From contig NC_067208.1 of NCBI RefSeq assembly GCF_026262505.1, positions 19,539,962-19,603,961 of the forward strand: a stretch of DNA of 64,000 nt, in the 5' to 3' direction. Below the pieces are notes generated by a model, which did not search any database, was not told where the DNA came from, and worked only from the letters and a program-made list of their open reading frames with translations. Both the position numbers and the translations under genes were made by a program. Shown here one piece after another: positions 10,014 through 19,309 of the stretch. The first letter of the stretch is position 1. The number at the start of each line of letters is the position of its first letter. Source of the stretch: Trichomonas vaginalis G3 (taxonomy: Eukaryota > Parabasalia > Trichomonadida > Trichomonadidae).

Positions 10014-11279
10014 TTAAATTTTTGTTATTTTTTTGGGTTTACAACAGAATAATCGTTGAATGTATACAATTTGTGAGCAATATAAAAAATTACGTTTTTT
10101 CGATTTTACGCTTAAACGCTTTATTAATCAATAGGTAATAAGATGATGCGTTTTTGTCTATTCAATTTGCATAAAATAACTCAATTCATGTTCAAAAGAA
10201 AAAATAATGATGTATTTTATGCATATCTGTATTTTTTATCATATTTGTATTCCAAAAACTACTATTTCGAATTCAGATTCCTTCAATTGAATTTCATACA
10301 TTCAGGTTGATAGCCTGTAAGAATAGCCTTTCAAATATAGTCATCGCAATCACTGGGAATAGATAATAGTTGTATTGATTCAAGAATTACTTCAAAATGC
10401 AGAAGTTCGGGGATGAAAATATTATCAGAATTCAAGCTGCGTTGAATTTTTGTAAATATCTGATGTCTCATTGGCGTTTGGGTTATTTATGCAAAATATT
10501 AAAAAGGTTTTGAATCCCCTCAATGTGTCTTCGATTATTTCACTTGAACTTTCTTTTCACTTTGATATTACTCTGAGTGTTAATGCCAAATTTGAACTCG
10601 GAAATTGCATGTAATCAATAATATAAGTGTTGTTTTATAAAATATTCTATTATCTATACATGAACATAAAGATATTAATTTTAAGTGTTATCCTATTAAA
10701 ATGAACATGAAAACTAAGTATCACGTCTGATATATTCCAAAAATAATAATCCTTGTGGTAGCAATGTTCTTTCAACTTGAATCAGCAAGTCCAACCGTTA
10801 TTTTTTATTATTTTTATAGTAAATAATCAAATTGCAAATATAATGTAAATTGGAAAAATATCAATGTTTATAGATATATTAAACTTGAAAACTTGTGTGA
10901 AACTTCATCTTAATAATATTTCATTAAGTAAAGCTATTATTGATGAGTTCGTTTAAAAAAATATCTCAGAAAATGCATGAAATCTTTGAGTTGTGCTTGA
11001 AGATTAAAATTTTAGAAAGTATCGCTCTAATTGAAAATGATTTGATATTGCCATTGTTATGGTTCATGAATAAATTTCTGAAGAATCAACTACCACATCA
11101 TAAATTTTAAATTTTGTTGAAAGTTACATTGCCATAATCTCTGGAGTGTTATTTACCATGGTTTTGGACCTGCTCACAAAAGCGCTCTCAAATCAAAACC
11201 TTAGAATTTTCACTTAATTTTATGCTTAATTTAATCATCATATTGTTTATAGTATTATTGTTTATCATCGAAATTCTCC

Positions 11280-11380
11280 GTTCAATTTTTTGAGAGGACG
11301 AATTGATAAAGAGCTTGTATATTTTTGGATTCTGCTTTGCTAAGAAGAATCCTTTTGTTTTTTCTCCTAAAAAATTGAAC
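11280..11380. repeat. Inverted repeat with GTTCAATTTTTT arms
   Basis: GTTCAATTTTTT at 11280-11291 is the reverse complement of AAAAAATTGAAC at 11369-11380, with partial matching further inward. It is followed directly by the inverted pair at 11383-11453. Confidence 0.6.
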
Positions 11381-11382
11381 TG

Positions 11383-11453
11383 AATAAAAAAGTTTTGCGG
11401 TCTGCTCTCAATTTTTTTTTAATTTTTCTGAGGTTCGCAGAAACTTTTTTATT
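11383..11453. repeat. Inverted repeat with AATAAAAAAGTTT arms
   Basis: AATAAAAAAGTTTTGCGG (11383-11400) pairs, with a one-base offset, with CGCAGAAACTTTTTTATT (11436-11453). Low-complexity A/T arms make it weaker evidence than the GC-rich hairpins elsewhere. Confidence 0.5.
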
Positions 11454-11679
11454 TTGAGTTTATGAATAACTATTGATATGGAGAATTTGACCCATAAGAT
11501 TGTGTAATAATGGTATATATAGCGTTAAAATGAAAGGAGATCCAACCGCAAAAATTGAATGATGGGAAGATTTTGGTGATCTTTATTATCTCACTATTTA
11601 GTTTCTTTTTCTGTAATAACGGTTAAATTTAGAAAATTTTTGTAAGCTTTTGAAATGTTGACACTTGCCATGTAAACAT

Positions 11680-11684
11680 TCATA
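11680..11684 (+). promoter_or_regulatory. Initiator TCATA before the large membrane protein gene
   Basis: TCATATT lies 15-20 bases upstream of the ATG at 11700, the usual place for a trichomonad Inr. It supports that start over the in-frame TTG at 11697. Confidence 0.6.
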
Positions 11685-11699
11685 TTCTTCAATAAATTG

Positions 11700-14600
11700 A
11701 TGAACAGTCTCCTATTTACATTAGCAATTTCAAATTATCAAAATCTTATTGAAAAGGCCAAAATAAGTGCAAAATCAAGAGCATTACGCGCAGGTCAAGC
11801 ACTGCAAGATTTAGAGCCAAAGACGTATAAAGATAGCGGATATGAATATACAATACGTTATGGCGTCACAGGTGATTTATCAGAAGATGTCCTTGGCTTT
11901 GCAAAGGAGCAGTCCACAATTGCTATTGTCGAGAAAGATTCAGAAAATTCAAAAGTAAATAAAGTTTTCGCTAACTCAGAAAAGCAAAAAATGTATTTAT
12001 TAACAGAAGTTTTAGAACAAGAAGACAATGTTAAGGTTTACAAGATCCAAAAAGTTGACGCATTAGATTTAATTTCAAGAATTAGTTTTTCATCCAAGGA
12101 TGATCCAATTTTCCAGAAGGAAGTTGAAGTAGGCTACAAGTGGAACAAAAATGGTGATCCGTTCGTCAATGGTCGCCCTGAGTATTTCTACAGTACTTCA
12201 AATCTCCAGATTGGTGCAGGTACTTATGCCAGAGCCAAGGTCTCAATCGTTCTTGACATCGTCCTCCGTTCATTATCCTTAACGGCAACACTCAACGTTA
12301 AAGCTATTGTTGGTGCCCAAGTTCATATCCAAGGCTACCACTATCATTTGAAAACATTGAGTATCTTCAAGGGCAACTACAATATTCCAAACGGCATTTC
12401 CTTCAAGATCTTTGGAATTGGTGTTGGATTAACAACAGATATCATCACAGACTTAGCCGTTGACGATATTGACTTAAACATCCCAGTCGATTTCACCTAC
12501 TACAGAGGCTACATCGTTGAAGCCGAGAAGACAGTCTCTGTCACCACAGGAAAAGGTTTCATCGACGGACCAGTCAATTTCTCAATGACCCCAGTCAAGT
12601 CCGACACAACACTTGGAGACCTGAAGACACAACTCCTTGCTTCCACCTTCGAATTGACACCACGTCTCAAAGTTGGCCTTGAAATTTCCTTGACAGCCGG
12701 TTTAGTCAAGTACTTAGACACCACAGTCACAGTTATCCCATATGTTCCAATCAAGTTCGGCTTCGACAAGGAGGAATGCGCCTCTCCATACCTCTACGGC
12801 TCCATTCAGCCTAAATTAGACCTGAGATTCCAGTTTGATGGCTTTGAGATCAAGAACTTCAAGATTCTTCCCAAGTACGACAAGACATGGAACCTCTGGC
12901 AGTCCAGGAAGATCATGATGTGCCTTGTCGATCCATTCCGTGGCGAGGAAACATCATCACAGTACTCGTACACAACAGATTTGACATCGTACGTTTTGAA
13001 TCCAACTCTCTCCATCAACGGCTACACATTCACACACCCAATGCACATTGTTGAGCTCCAAGCTGTGTCCGGCAGCTCCGTTCTCAGCCAGACAGTCATT
13101 CCATGGCAGGAGATTCCGAAGTACCCGCAGTCAGTCCACCCAGGAAAGTTCTTAGTTGTCACCGACCCACCTAAAGGCTTCATCTGGCGCTTCAAGGCCA
13201 AGCAGGCTAACAACTACATCCTGTTCAAGTCTTACACCAACATGAAGACAGACTTCACAGACATCATGAGCAAGAACTTGATCAGAATCAAAGAGGACGA
13301 CTCAGAGAACTCCGCTGGCATAATTGTCCATCCAAACACAATTGCAGGAAGGACAATTCCTCTCGGAAAGGAGTACAAGGTCTCTGACGAAGACAAGTTC
13401 GTTGCATTCAACGCACACTTCGACGGCGAGTACACTTTGTTGCAGAGATACGCAAACAAGGAGTTCGCTGTCAAGTCAAACCACTTCATGACAAGTGCAA
13501 TTGCATCAGAAAACGACACTTACAACGACTTCAAGCAGATTGCCACAAAGACAGGCTACTACTGCAAGGTCTCCTTCAATAAGATGACAGTCACAAAGTC
13601 ATTCGGCAGCAAAGGCATCCACTTCAGAGTCAACAGATTGATTGGCTACAGCAGATATCCAACTGCATCATTCATTTTAGGAAAGCTCGACAAAAATCAG
13701 CAGATTGTCGACACTCCAGCAGGAACTTACTACGGAAAGGACTTAGGAATGAGCGACTGGAACTTCGTCTACCACTCAGTTGAGAATTCCGAGTTTGAGT
13801 TCGTTGTTTCTGTCAACGGAGGAGCAGACAAGACAACTAAGTTATCTCATGCAACAATTGTCAAATCCGGATCAGTCACAATCACTTTTGACGGCATTTC
13901 CATTGTTTTCAACCTCAAACAGGTCGATGTTTCTGTCTTCGCCGACGTTCCTAAGTCAGTCAAGGCGATCATCCCTGTCCTCGTCAAGGATGTCATCAGC
14001 ACAAACGGCTTGTTCACAACCAACTCTATGGACGGAATCGGAAACTACTTTGTTGTTAAGTGCCACCTCGGACAGGGCAGAAACCAGATTCCAAAGAGAG
14101 GAAAGCAGATCCCATACCTCCCAATCTATTCCGATGGATTCACTCCTGTAACAGAGCACATCGTCATCGACGACAAGTTCTTCCTCGTCAGAATCACTGC
14201 TGGCATGTTCCCATTCGCTGCAAACGACATCTACATCCCAATGAGAGCAAACCCAGGAAAGATGGCAAGAAAGCTCCAGCTCTATGAACCATTCATTTCC
14301 GATGTAAATGGCGGATACGACTACGACATCGACGAAATGTTCGTGACATCGTTCAAGCCAGCCATCATCGTCAAGGAAGGCCAGTACTGCTCAATCCACG
14401 ACGGAACAACAAGCGGCCAGTTCAAGGTCTACAAACTCGCAAATGTCAAAATCACTGATGATTATTCAATTGTTTACGCTCCTATTTTTGAGGATTCTTC
14501 AGTCACTTTTGTCCAAACATACTTTGACATTCACGAGAACGTTTCCAGTGTTGACTTCCGCACTCCAAGTGCCCTTGAGAACATCCTTGAGTTAGTCCAT

Positions 14601-15482
14601 TACCAGTTCAATTCCAAGAGAGCATCTAAGGGCTTCCTCTTCAACTCCAACGGAAAGAAGATGATGTCATTCGACTTCGATAAGAAACTCTGGTCACCAC
14701 AGCCATGGACAACATACACTTTAGTTCCAATCTGCAACAACGAAGAAGACAGCTTCTGCGCAATCCCTCTCACATTCAAACCACACACAATCACTTACTT
14801 GACTTACGAGCACCCAGATGGTTTGAACTCATACGAAGAGGACATCATGAAGTTCCAGAGAGGCGTCATCGGAGAGCAGATTGTCAACTCCGGCGACAGC
14901 GAAATCACTGTTGATGTCTGGAAGACATGGAAAGGAAAGATCCAGATCGACATCTCCAACTACGGCGAGTACGACTTAGAAATAACAAGAGACAGCGACA
15001 AACTCGACAACATCACTTTCGCTGCAACAATGAACAAGAAGAAGATCAGAGCTGACCAGAACTACGTCTCAGACAACTTCGACAACGTCATCAAGGCATT
15101 GGGTGTCACAGGACGCGCTCAGTACGTCAACTTGAATGACAAGGAATTCGCTTTGTCCTTCCCAAGAAGCGAGTTCTCTCCATCAGACTACGAAGAGGAC
15201 TGCTCAAAGATCGCACCAATCTTCGGATTGGACGCCGAGAAATGCAAGTCCATCAAGTACACATCCAAGTTCGGAAAGATTACATACGACGACGTCGACA
15301 ACAAGGAGAAAGGCGAGGATATCAATGGAAGAAAGAAGTCAGTCTGGATCGTTTTGACTGTTGTTGGATGCGCTGTCGTCGCTGCTGCAGTCATCGTCGC
15401 TGGAATAGTCCTGATCAGAAGGAAGAGGAAACAGTTCAAGGAGGTTTCGACTGAATCTTTAGTTTCACCAATGATTATTTAA
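11700..15482 (+). CDS. Large type I membrane surface protein (1260 aa)
   Basis: The N-terminus (MNSLLFTLAISNYQ) is a short hydrophobic stretch that could be a weak signal sequence. About 1200 residues of beta-rich sequence follow, then a single membrane helix near residues 1215-1239 (WIVLTVVGCAVVAAAVIVAG) and a short basic tail beginning RRKRKQFK. This architecture, a long ectodomain with one C-terminal helix and a short cationic tail, is typical of trichomonad cell-surface proteins. I cannot assign a named domain, and adhesion or a lysosome-type role would be guesswork. The segment around residues 160-260 is rich in alternating hydrophobics ('LQIGAGTYARAKVSIVLDIV'), resembling a pore- or lipid-binding beta barrel, but this is weak. 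The gene is unbroken, more GC-rich and codon-biased than its neighbours, which suggests high expression. The stop is followed by TAAATAAA, a likely polyadenylation signal. Confidence 0.85.
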   Translation: MNSLLFTLAISNYQNLIEKAKISAKSRALRAGQALQDLEPKTYKDSGYEYTIRYGVTGDLSEDVLGFAKEQSTIAIVEKDSENSKVNKVFANSEKQKMYLLTEVLEQEDNVKVYKIQKVDALDLISRISFSSKDDPIFQKEVEVGYKWNKNGDPFVNGRPEYFYSTSNLQIGAGTYARAKVSIVLDIVLRSLSLTATLNVKAIVGAQVHIQGYHYHLKTLSIFKGNYNIPNGISFKIFGIGVGLTTDIITDLAVDDIDLNIPVDFTYYRGYIVEAEKTVSVTTGKGFIDGPVNFSMTPVKSDTTLGDLKTQLLASTFELTPRLKVGLEISLTAGLVKYLDTTVTVIPYVPIKFGFDKEECASPYLYGSIQPKLDLRFQFDGFEIKNFKILPKYDKTWNLWQSRKIMMCLVDPFRGEETSSQYSYTTDLTSYVLNPTLSINGYTFTHPMHIVELQAVSGSSVLSQTVIPWQEIPKYPQSVHPGKFLVVTDPPKGFIWRFKAKQANNYILFKSYTNMKTDFTDIMSKNLIRIKEDDSENSAGIIVHPNTIAGRTIPLGKEYKVSDEDKFVAFNAHFDGEYTLLQRYANKEFAVKSNHFMTSAIASENDTYNDFKQIATKTGYYCKVSFNKMTVTKSFGSKGIHFRVNRLIGYSRYPTASFILGKLDKNQQIVDTPAGTYYGKDLGMSDWNFVYHSVENSEFEFVVSVNGGADKTTKLSHATIVKSGSVTITFDGISIVFNLKQVDVSVFADVPKSVKAIIPVLVKDVISTNGLFTTNSMDGIGNYFVVKCHLGQGRNQIPKRGKQIPYLPIYSDGFTPVTEHIVIDDKFFLVRITAGMFPFAANDIYIPMRANPGKMARKLQLYEPFISDVNGGYDYDIDEMFVTSFKPAIIVKEGQYCSIHDGTTSGQFKVYKLANVKITDDYSIVYAPIFEDSSVTFVQTYFDIHENVSSVDFRTPSALENILELVHYQFNSKRASKGFLFNSNGKKMMSFDFDKKLWSPQPWTTYTLVPICNNEEDSFCAIPLTFKPHTITYLTYEHPDGLNSYEEDIMKFQRGVIGEQIVNSGDSEITVDVWKTWKGKIQIDISNYGEYDLEITRDSDKLDNITFAATMNKKKIRADQNYVSDNFDNVIKALGVTGRAQYVNLNDKEFALSFPRSEFSPSDYEEDCSKIAPIFGLDAEKCKSIKYTSKFGKITYDDVDNKEKGEDINGRKKSVWIVLTVVGCAVVAAAVIVAGIVLIRRKRKQFKEVSTESLVSPMII

Positions 15483-15774
15483 ATAAATTATATATTTATT
15501 TAATCGCTTCAAATAAACAATTTCAATTTTACTCCAACAAACATTTTTTTTAAATTAATATGAATTACTTTTCTGTAATACATGCAAGAGTAGTGGGTAG
15601 ATGTCATGTAATGTTCAAGAAAATTCGTATATTCAATGATGAATAGAAAAAATATATGGAAAATTTATAAAATTTATTCGAAATATAGTTTTAAAACGTT
15701 GTGTGGATATTTTGCATAGAGTTAAAATCGATCGGAGGAATAAAAATGATCAAAAATTTTTAAAAAGTGACAAA

Positions 15775-16845
15775 ATGTTGAGTGTTTCAAAAGCAACTTT
15801 TTCTCTTGATGAAGTCTTCAAAATTTTAGATGATGATAAGGAGAAAGATAAAATAGGCAAGATCTGCCAAACAATTCATGGCCAATTATTAGATCCTCAA
15901 GATATAGTTAAATTATTTGAGAATTCCAAAGAAAAATTGGATAATAACCAGCTCATGCAAATTTTCAAGAACGTACAAATTGGTTCTAAATACGAATTCA
16001 AGAGTTTAATTGATCTGATTAATACATTTCGTAACGTTCTTGATTTACCTGTTTTTGATTATTTTCGCAACTTCTTTTCCATCCTTTTATCAGACTTAGA
16101 TGAAACATCCGATGCTGTTAAGCATTGTAAGCATCAAATAGCAAAATTAAGAAATCAGATTCAATCTAAAGAAGAAGAACTCAAAAAACTAAGTAGAACT
16201 ATCGCAATGCAATCTAAACAGATCGAAGAACAGAGAAAATGTGCATTACGTGTTGCTCAATTAGAAAAAGAGATTTTAGCAATTCGTGACGGCACGGAAG
16301 CACCAATACTTCAAGATATCAAATTCTTTGTTCTGAGCTCGCTTAATATAAATAAAAACCCAACAAAATATTTCAAATTATTCGAAGATTATACATTGTA
16401 CCCGAATTTGATTCCAAAAGCTATTAAGGAAAACCTAATTACATACCAGGACAACGACGTGCCGTACAGCCTCTTACTTGAAGCAATTCGTCAAGGAGAT
16501 GCCAAATTAACCAGAGAATTAATCTCCAACGGCGCAAGTCTCGATGTCAAGGACTACATGGGCAGTACTCCGCTCCACGTCGCAATCAACAGCGGAAATA
16601 TGGAGGTTTGCCAAATTATTTTATCAAAATACAAGAAGATTGACATAAATGCTCAAGATAATTTCGGAAACACACCCCTCCACCTGGCTTCCATGTACGG
16701 AATAGCTCCAATCATTGACACTCTCTGTAACTGTCCAAAAATCAAATTAGACATCAAAAACTCACAAGGAAAGACTCCTTTGGATTGCGTTTCGTTGGAT
16801 GATGGCGGATTATGTCAGGCAATTCTCATTGCGTTTGGAGACTAA
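15775..16845 (+). CDS. Ankyrin repeat protein with N-terminal coiled coil (356 aa)
   Basis: The N-terminal 120 residues are helical, as in the large trichomonad ankyrin family; residues about 130-190 form a coiled coil ('KLRNQIQSKEEELKKLSRTI'). The C-terminal third carries three to four ankyrin repeats: 'SLLLEAIRQGDAKLTRELIS', 'GSTPLHVAINSGNMEVCQII', 'GNTPLHLASMYGIAPIIDTL' and a final 'QGKTPLDCVSL' half repeat. Such proteins are protein-binding adaptors; no partner can be named. The frame stays open upstream to a GTG at 15703, but the ATG at 15775 starts the protein-like part. The stop is TAA within TAAAA, consistent with the trichomonad UAAA polyadenylation signal. It ends 116 bases before a MITE. 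Confidence 0.88.
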   Translation: MLSVSKATFSLDEVFKILDDDKEKDKIGKICQTIHGQLLDPQDIVKLFENSKEKLDNNQLMQIFKNVQIGSKYEFKSLIDLINTFRNVLDLPVFDYFRNFFSILLSDLDETSDAVKHCKHQIAKLRNQIQSKEEELKKLSRTIAMQSKQIEEQRKCALRVAQLEKEILAIRDGTEAPILQDIKFFVLSSLNINKNPTKYFKLFEDYTLYPNLIPKAIKENLITYQDNDVPYSLLLEAIRQGDAKLTRELISNGASLDVKDYMGSTPLHVAINSGNMEVCQIILSKYKKIDINAQDNFGNTPLHLASMYGIAPIIDTLCNCPKIKLDIKNSQGKTPLDCVSLDDGGLCQAILIAFGD

Positions 16846-17034
16846 AAAAAATTTAATTTTGTAAATAATTAATATATTTTAAATATAAATAAATAATATA
16901 TTAATTAAAATTATGAAAACTTCTTGATAATTTTTTTTATATAAAAATTTCAAAGATTTAGTCGGGAACAGGACAAATTTGCCACACGGCACTTTTTTTA
17001 AAAAAAATTAATGGAGCGGAGCGATACTCTGCTG

Positions 17035-17085
17035 CAGGAGCCCCAAGGCTCCCAATCATTACGAAAGGGAGCCTCAGGGCTCCTG
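17035..17085. repeat. MITE hairpin copy 1
   Basis: CAGGAGCCCCAAGGCTCCC pairs with GGGAGCCTCAGGGCTCCTG with two mismatches, loop about 14 bases. The same 51-bp block recurs at about 17157-17207 with no difference seen. Confidence 0.85.
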
Positions 17086-17092
17086 AGAATCC

Positions 17093-17127
17093 ATCAGCAG
17101 AGGCCTTTTCATTTGGCCTCTGCTGAT
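17093..17127. repeat. MITE hairpin with 13-bp perfect arms
   Basis: ATCAGCAGAGGCC and GGCCTCTGCTGAT flank a nine-base loop. It lies between the two copies of the 51-bp hairpin. Confidence 0.9.
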
Positions 17128-17156
17128 CAAAGATTCGGCGAAGCCATTCTTCGTCT

Positions 17157-17207
17157 CAGGAGCCCCAAGGCTCCCAATCATTACGAAAGGGAGCCTCAGG
17201 GCTCCTG
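17157..17207. repeat. MITE hairpin copy 2
   Basis: Direct repeat of the 51-bp block at 17035-17085; it forms the same hairpin. Confidence 0.85.
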
Positions 17208-17215
17208 AGAAACCT

Positions 17216-17252
17216 CTTTGAGAAGGTTTTCTTAAAGAAAACCTTCTCAAAG
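17216..17252. repeat. MITE hairpin with CTTTGAGAAGGTTTTC arms
   Basis: Sixteen-base arms are exact reverse complements around a loop of about five bases. It is followed by weaker AT-rich inverted repeats to about 17480. Confidence 0.85.
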
Positions 17253-17715
17253 ATGATTGTCAGCATTCACTCAAAATCTACCAAGAGTTTCAAAGTTTCA
17301 AATCTATCTGAAATGAAGCTTTGAATCTCTTGTATATCTAATTGTAGAGGTACCTTTTCAAAATGTCTTCTATTGATTAAATTTAATCAGTAAAAGTCAT
17401 TTTGAAAAGGTACATCTCTATAATTGCTATTGAGCATTCACTCTTGGAACCTTGGAGCTCTTGTGTAGTGCATGAAAACTCCAAGATTCTAGCATAAAAC
17501 ATATATCATAGACATAATTTCTTCAAATATAATTTAAGGTTATTTTTAAAAAAATTAGAAAAGCGTAATTTAGGGTTATTGAAAAGGTGACGGTTGGCAA
17601 ATTTGTCCCGCACTCGATTTAGTCTAATATCTTCATGTTTTTATTATACTGTTCGTTGTTTTCATTGTTCATTATGAAATATTTGATTGGAATTCGATAA
17701 GATCAAAATAATAGT

Positions 17716-18306
17716 TTATTTTCTAAGGCCTTTGCCCTTTCCGCTTGGCTTTGATAAGCCTAATGTATCAATAAAGTTAGAAATTTCAATGCGTGTCTTT
17801 CTAAGTTCGTATTGAACAACATTGTATCTGTATTGAACTTGTTTTTCTATTAAAGCATCATCTTCCTCCTGGAAATCAAGAGAGAAGATTGGTACATCCT
17901 TAAATTTAAGAGGCATGACTATATTTAACTGTAATAAGTCGTTGGTTGGGATTTCGAACTCAACATTATATTCATCTTTCTCTAAAGCCGCTTTATTTAA
18001 GATTTCTATCATAATTGTTGGGAAATCTTCGAACGATATCTTTAAACTTTCTTTGTTCTTTAATGTTTCGAATGATTCTTCGTCATATTCAACAGAATAT
18101 AGGAAGAAAACGTTTTCTTGTTGTGAAATTTCAAATCTGATTGTTTCTAATTTGTCGTCATCATCTCTAAAAGTAAATATCTTGATAATTGTTGGGCGAA
18201 GCTGAATTTCATTTTCAGCTTTGTTATGGAACTTGAAATTGATCTCCTTTGAATATATCAACTTCTCTCCTGGTTTAAGAGATGGGTCTTGGAGAGGATC
18301 TTCCAT
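17716..18306 (-). CDS. SAS-6-like head-domain protein without coiled coil (196 aa)
   Basis: Residues about 45-175 follow the order and spacing of the SAS-6 N-terminal head: strand 'DDKLETIRFEISQQENVFFL', then 'FFLYSVEYDEESFETLKNKE' (compare the FFLYNL..SEEDFQSLK block of SAS-6), 'LKISFEDFPTIMIEILNKA' (compare LLVDFLAFPQKFIDLL), then 'LLQLNIVMPLKFKDVPIFSL' matching the KHL-L strand, and a final helix. SAS-6 heads dimerise to build the ninefold centriole cartwheel. This protein stops after the head and a short helix with a basic tail (KGKGLRK), so it looks like the SAS6-like (SAS6L) type, known in apicomplexans and kinetoplastids, which lacks the coiled coil. A basal-body or apical role in this flagellate is inference. 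Recognition is by eye, hence the moderate score. The gene is intact and sits between a MITE and a hairpin remnant. Confidence 0.6.
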   Translation of the reverse strand: MEDPLQDPSLKPGEKLIYSKEINFKFHNKAENEIQLRPTIIKIFTFRDDDDKLETIRFEISQQENVFFLYSVEYDEESFETLKNKESLKISFEDFPTIMIEILNKAALEKDEYNVEFEIPTNDLLQLNIVMPLKFKDVPIFSLDFQEEDDALIEKQVQYRYNVVQYELRKTRIEISNFIDTLGLSKPSGKGKGLRK

Positions 18307-18346
18307 ATTTATGTTGCCGTTAGTTTACAAAACTCTTTTCAACTTT

Positions 18347-18377
18347 TATCGGCGCGCGGCATATCTGCGCACCGATA
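18347..18377. repeat. Decayed copy of the GC-rich hairpin at 6612
   Basis: It starts with the same TATCGGCGCGCGGC arm; the second arm (CTGCGCACCGATA) differs at a few positions. It lies about 40 bases upstream of the SAS-6-like gene start, in its presumed promoter. Confidence 0.8.
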
Positions 18378-19309
18378 TGATGTGATATATATCATCGACA
18401 AATATTTGAAAAAACTTAATTATATCTGTTTATAATAATAAACTTAAATATTTTTATAATAATCTCATAAATCTTTGAAATGCTGGACTGTTTGTTGTTT
18501 GACTAAAATTAATATTGATTTTGAATTTTTACTATTACAATCATTAAAATTACCATTTTTTCATCTATTTTTTGCAATTTTTTTTCCCCGGCAATAAGTA
18601 TATAATAAAGCATTTTAATATATTCCTCATCTTATTATCAAGGTCGAATTTTAAAAAACTTGATTTCCTACGATGAAATCATGCAATTATGTGTAAATTT
18701 TCATGCCCTGCAGTCAAAAGTTGTACATATAGTGACAACTCCACTGTCTTGGGTCAAATCTTCATTTAAGTGCCACTTTTATGCACTTTTTTCAGCAATT
18801 TTCGAATTTGGCATCCCCGTAATTTCAAAAACTCTGCCCCTCCATGTTATGGCATGGTTGAGAGGATTAAAATCTCATGCTCCCAAATTTGGTGCCTGTC
18901 AGCAGACCTCTGTTTGCCAAAATCCGGTTTGTTTCAAACCATCAGCAATACTCTCAAATTTTTCTTACAATCGAATTTTTGGGAATATAATCCTTATTAG
19001 AAATCGAAAGATATTGGATCCAAATATAATATATATGTTTGGAAGAAAAAATTCAATGAATTAATTTTATTTTAATTTTTTTTTAATGTATCATATTCAA
19101 TATCTGATTTTCATTTTATTTCCCGATTGAATTAATAGAAAAATTTCTGTTTCATTCAAATTTAAAGAAGCGATTTTGATACAATTGTTATATAAAAAGT
19201 GTGAATGAAAAAGAAACTAAAATATCAGTTGTTACTTTTTGAATTTTTAATTCAAAAATTCACACGGATATTTCTAATTTATTTCTCTAATCACTTCACA
19301 TATTACCAA
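18378..19309. other. Divergent spacer, possible decayed repeat
   Basis: AT-rich DNA. The stretch 18660-19060 is less AT-rich and has an open frame of 134 codons (plus), but the predicted protein has no domain and no Inr, and it looks like decayed repeat DNA. The 19205-19309 part is leader of the next gene. Confidence 0.5.
19291..19295 (+). promoter_or_regulatory. Initiator TCACT before the second membrane protein gene
   Basis: TCACTTCACA ends 9 bases before the ATG at 19310 and matches TCAYW. It indicates that the in-frame ATG-like start at 19205 lies upstream of the transcript start. Confidence 0.6.

Larger units (their letters stand above)
10014..11699. other. Divergent spacer of about 1.7 kb with two inverted repeats
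   Basis: AT-rich DNA between divergent genes. No open frame longer than about 65 codons looks coding. Two imperfect inverted repeats occupy 11280-11453; they may be remains of a small foldback element. The only promoter signal I can name is the Inr before 11700. Confidence 0.65.
16957..17622. mobile_element. Hairpin-rich MITE with TTTAG target duplication
   Basis: The element proper is 16962-17617 (656 bp). Its ends are imperfect inverted repeats: left TCGGGAACAGGACAAATTTG, right (reverse complement) TCGAGTGCGGGACAAATTTG, continuing into GCCA. The flanking pentamer TTTAG is duplicated at 16957-16961 and 17618-17622, which marks an insertion. It has no protein-coding capacity. Inside is a chain of long hairpins: a 51-bp GAGCCCCAAGGCTCCC hairpin that occurs twice (about 17035-17085 and 17157-17207), 17093-17127, 17216-17252, and longer AT-rich ones to 17480. 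It is a non-autonomous DNA transposon mobilised in trans by an unseen transposase. The host superfamily is uncertain; a 5-bp duplication is not Tc1/mariner-like. Confidence 0.8.

Noticed and set aside
11697-11699. TTG as start of the large membrane protein
   Set aside because: An ATG follows immediately at 11700 and an Inr lies just upstream.
10014-11699. tRNA or 5S rRNA genes in long spacers
   Set aside because: I scanned by eye for box A/B-type and cloverleaf patterns and saw none convincing; a covariance-model search would be needed to be sure.
15703-15774. GTG start for the ankyrin protein
   Set aside because: Nonstandard start with lysine-rich, non-conserved sequence; the ATG at 15775 is better.
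18660-19064. 134-codon plus-strand open frame
   Set aside because: No recognised domain or promoter, biased composition; looks like decayed repeat DNA.
19205-19309. Upstream 35-codon extension of the membrane protein
   Set aside because: It precedes the Inr and would bury the signal peptide behind a lysine-rich stretch.
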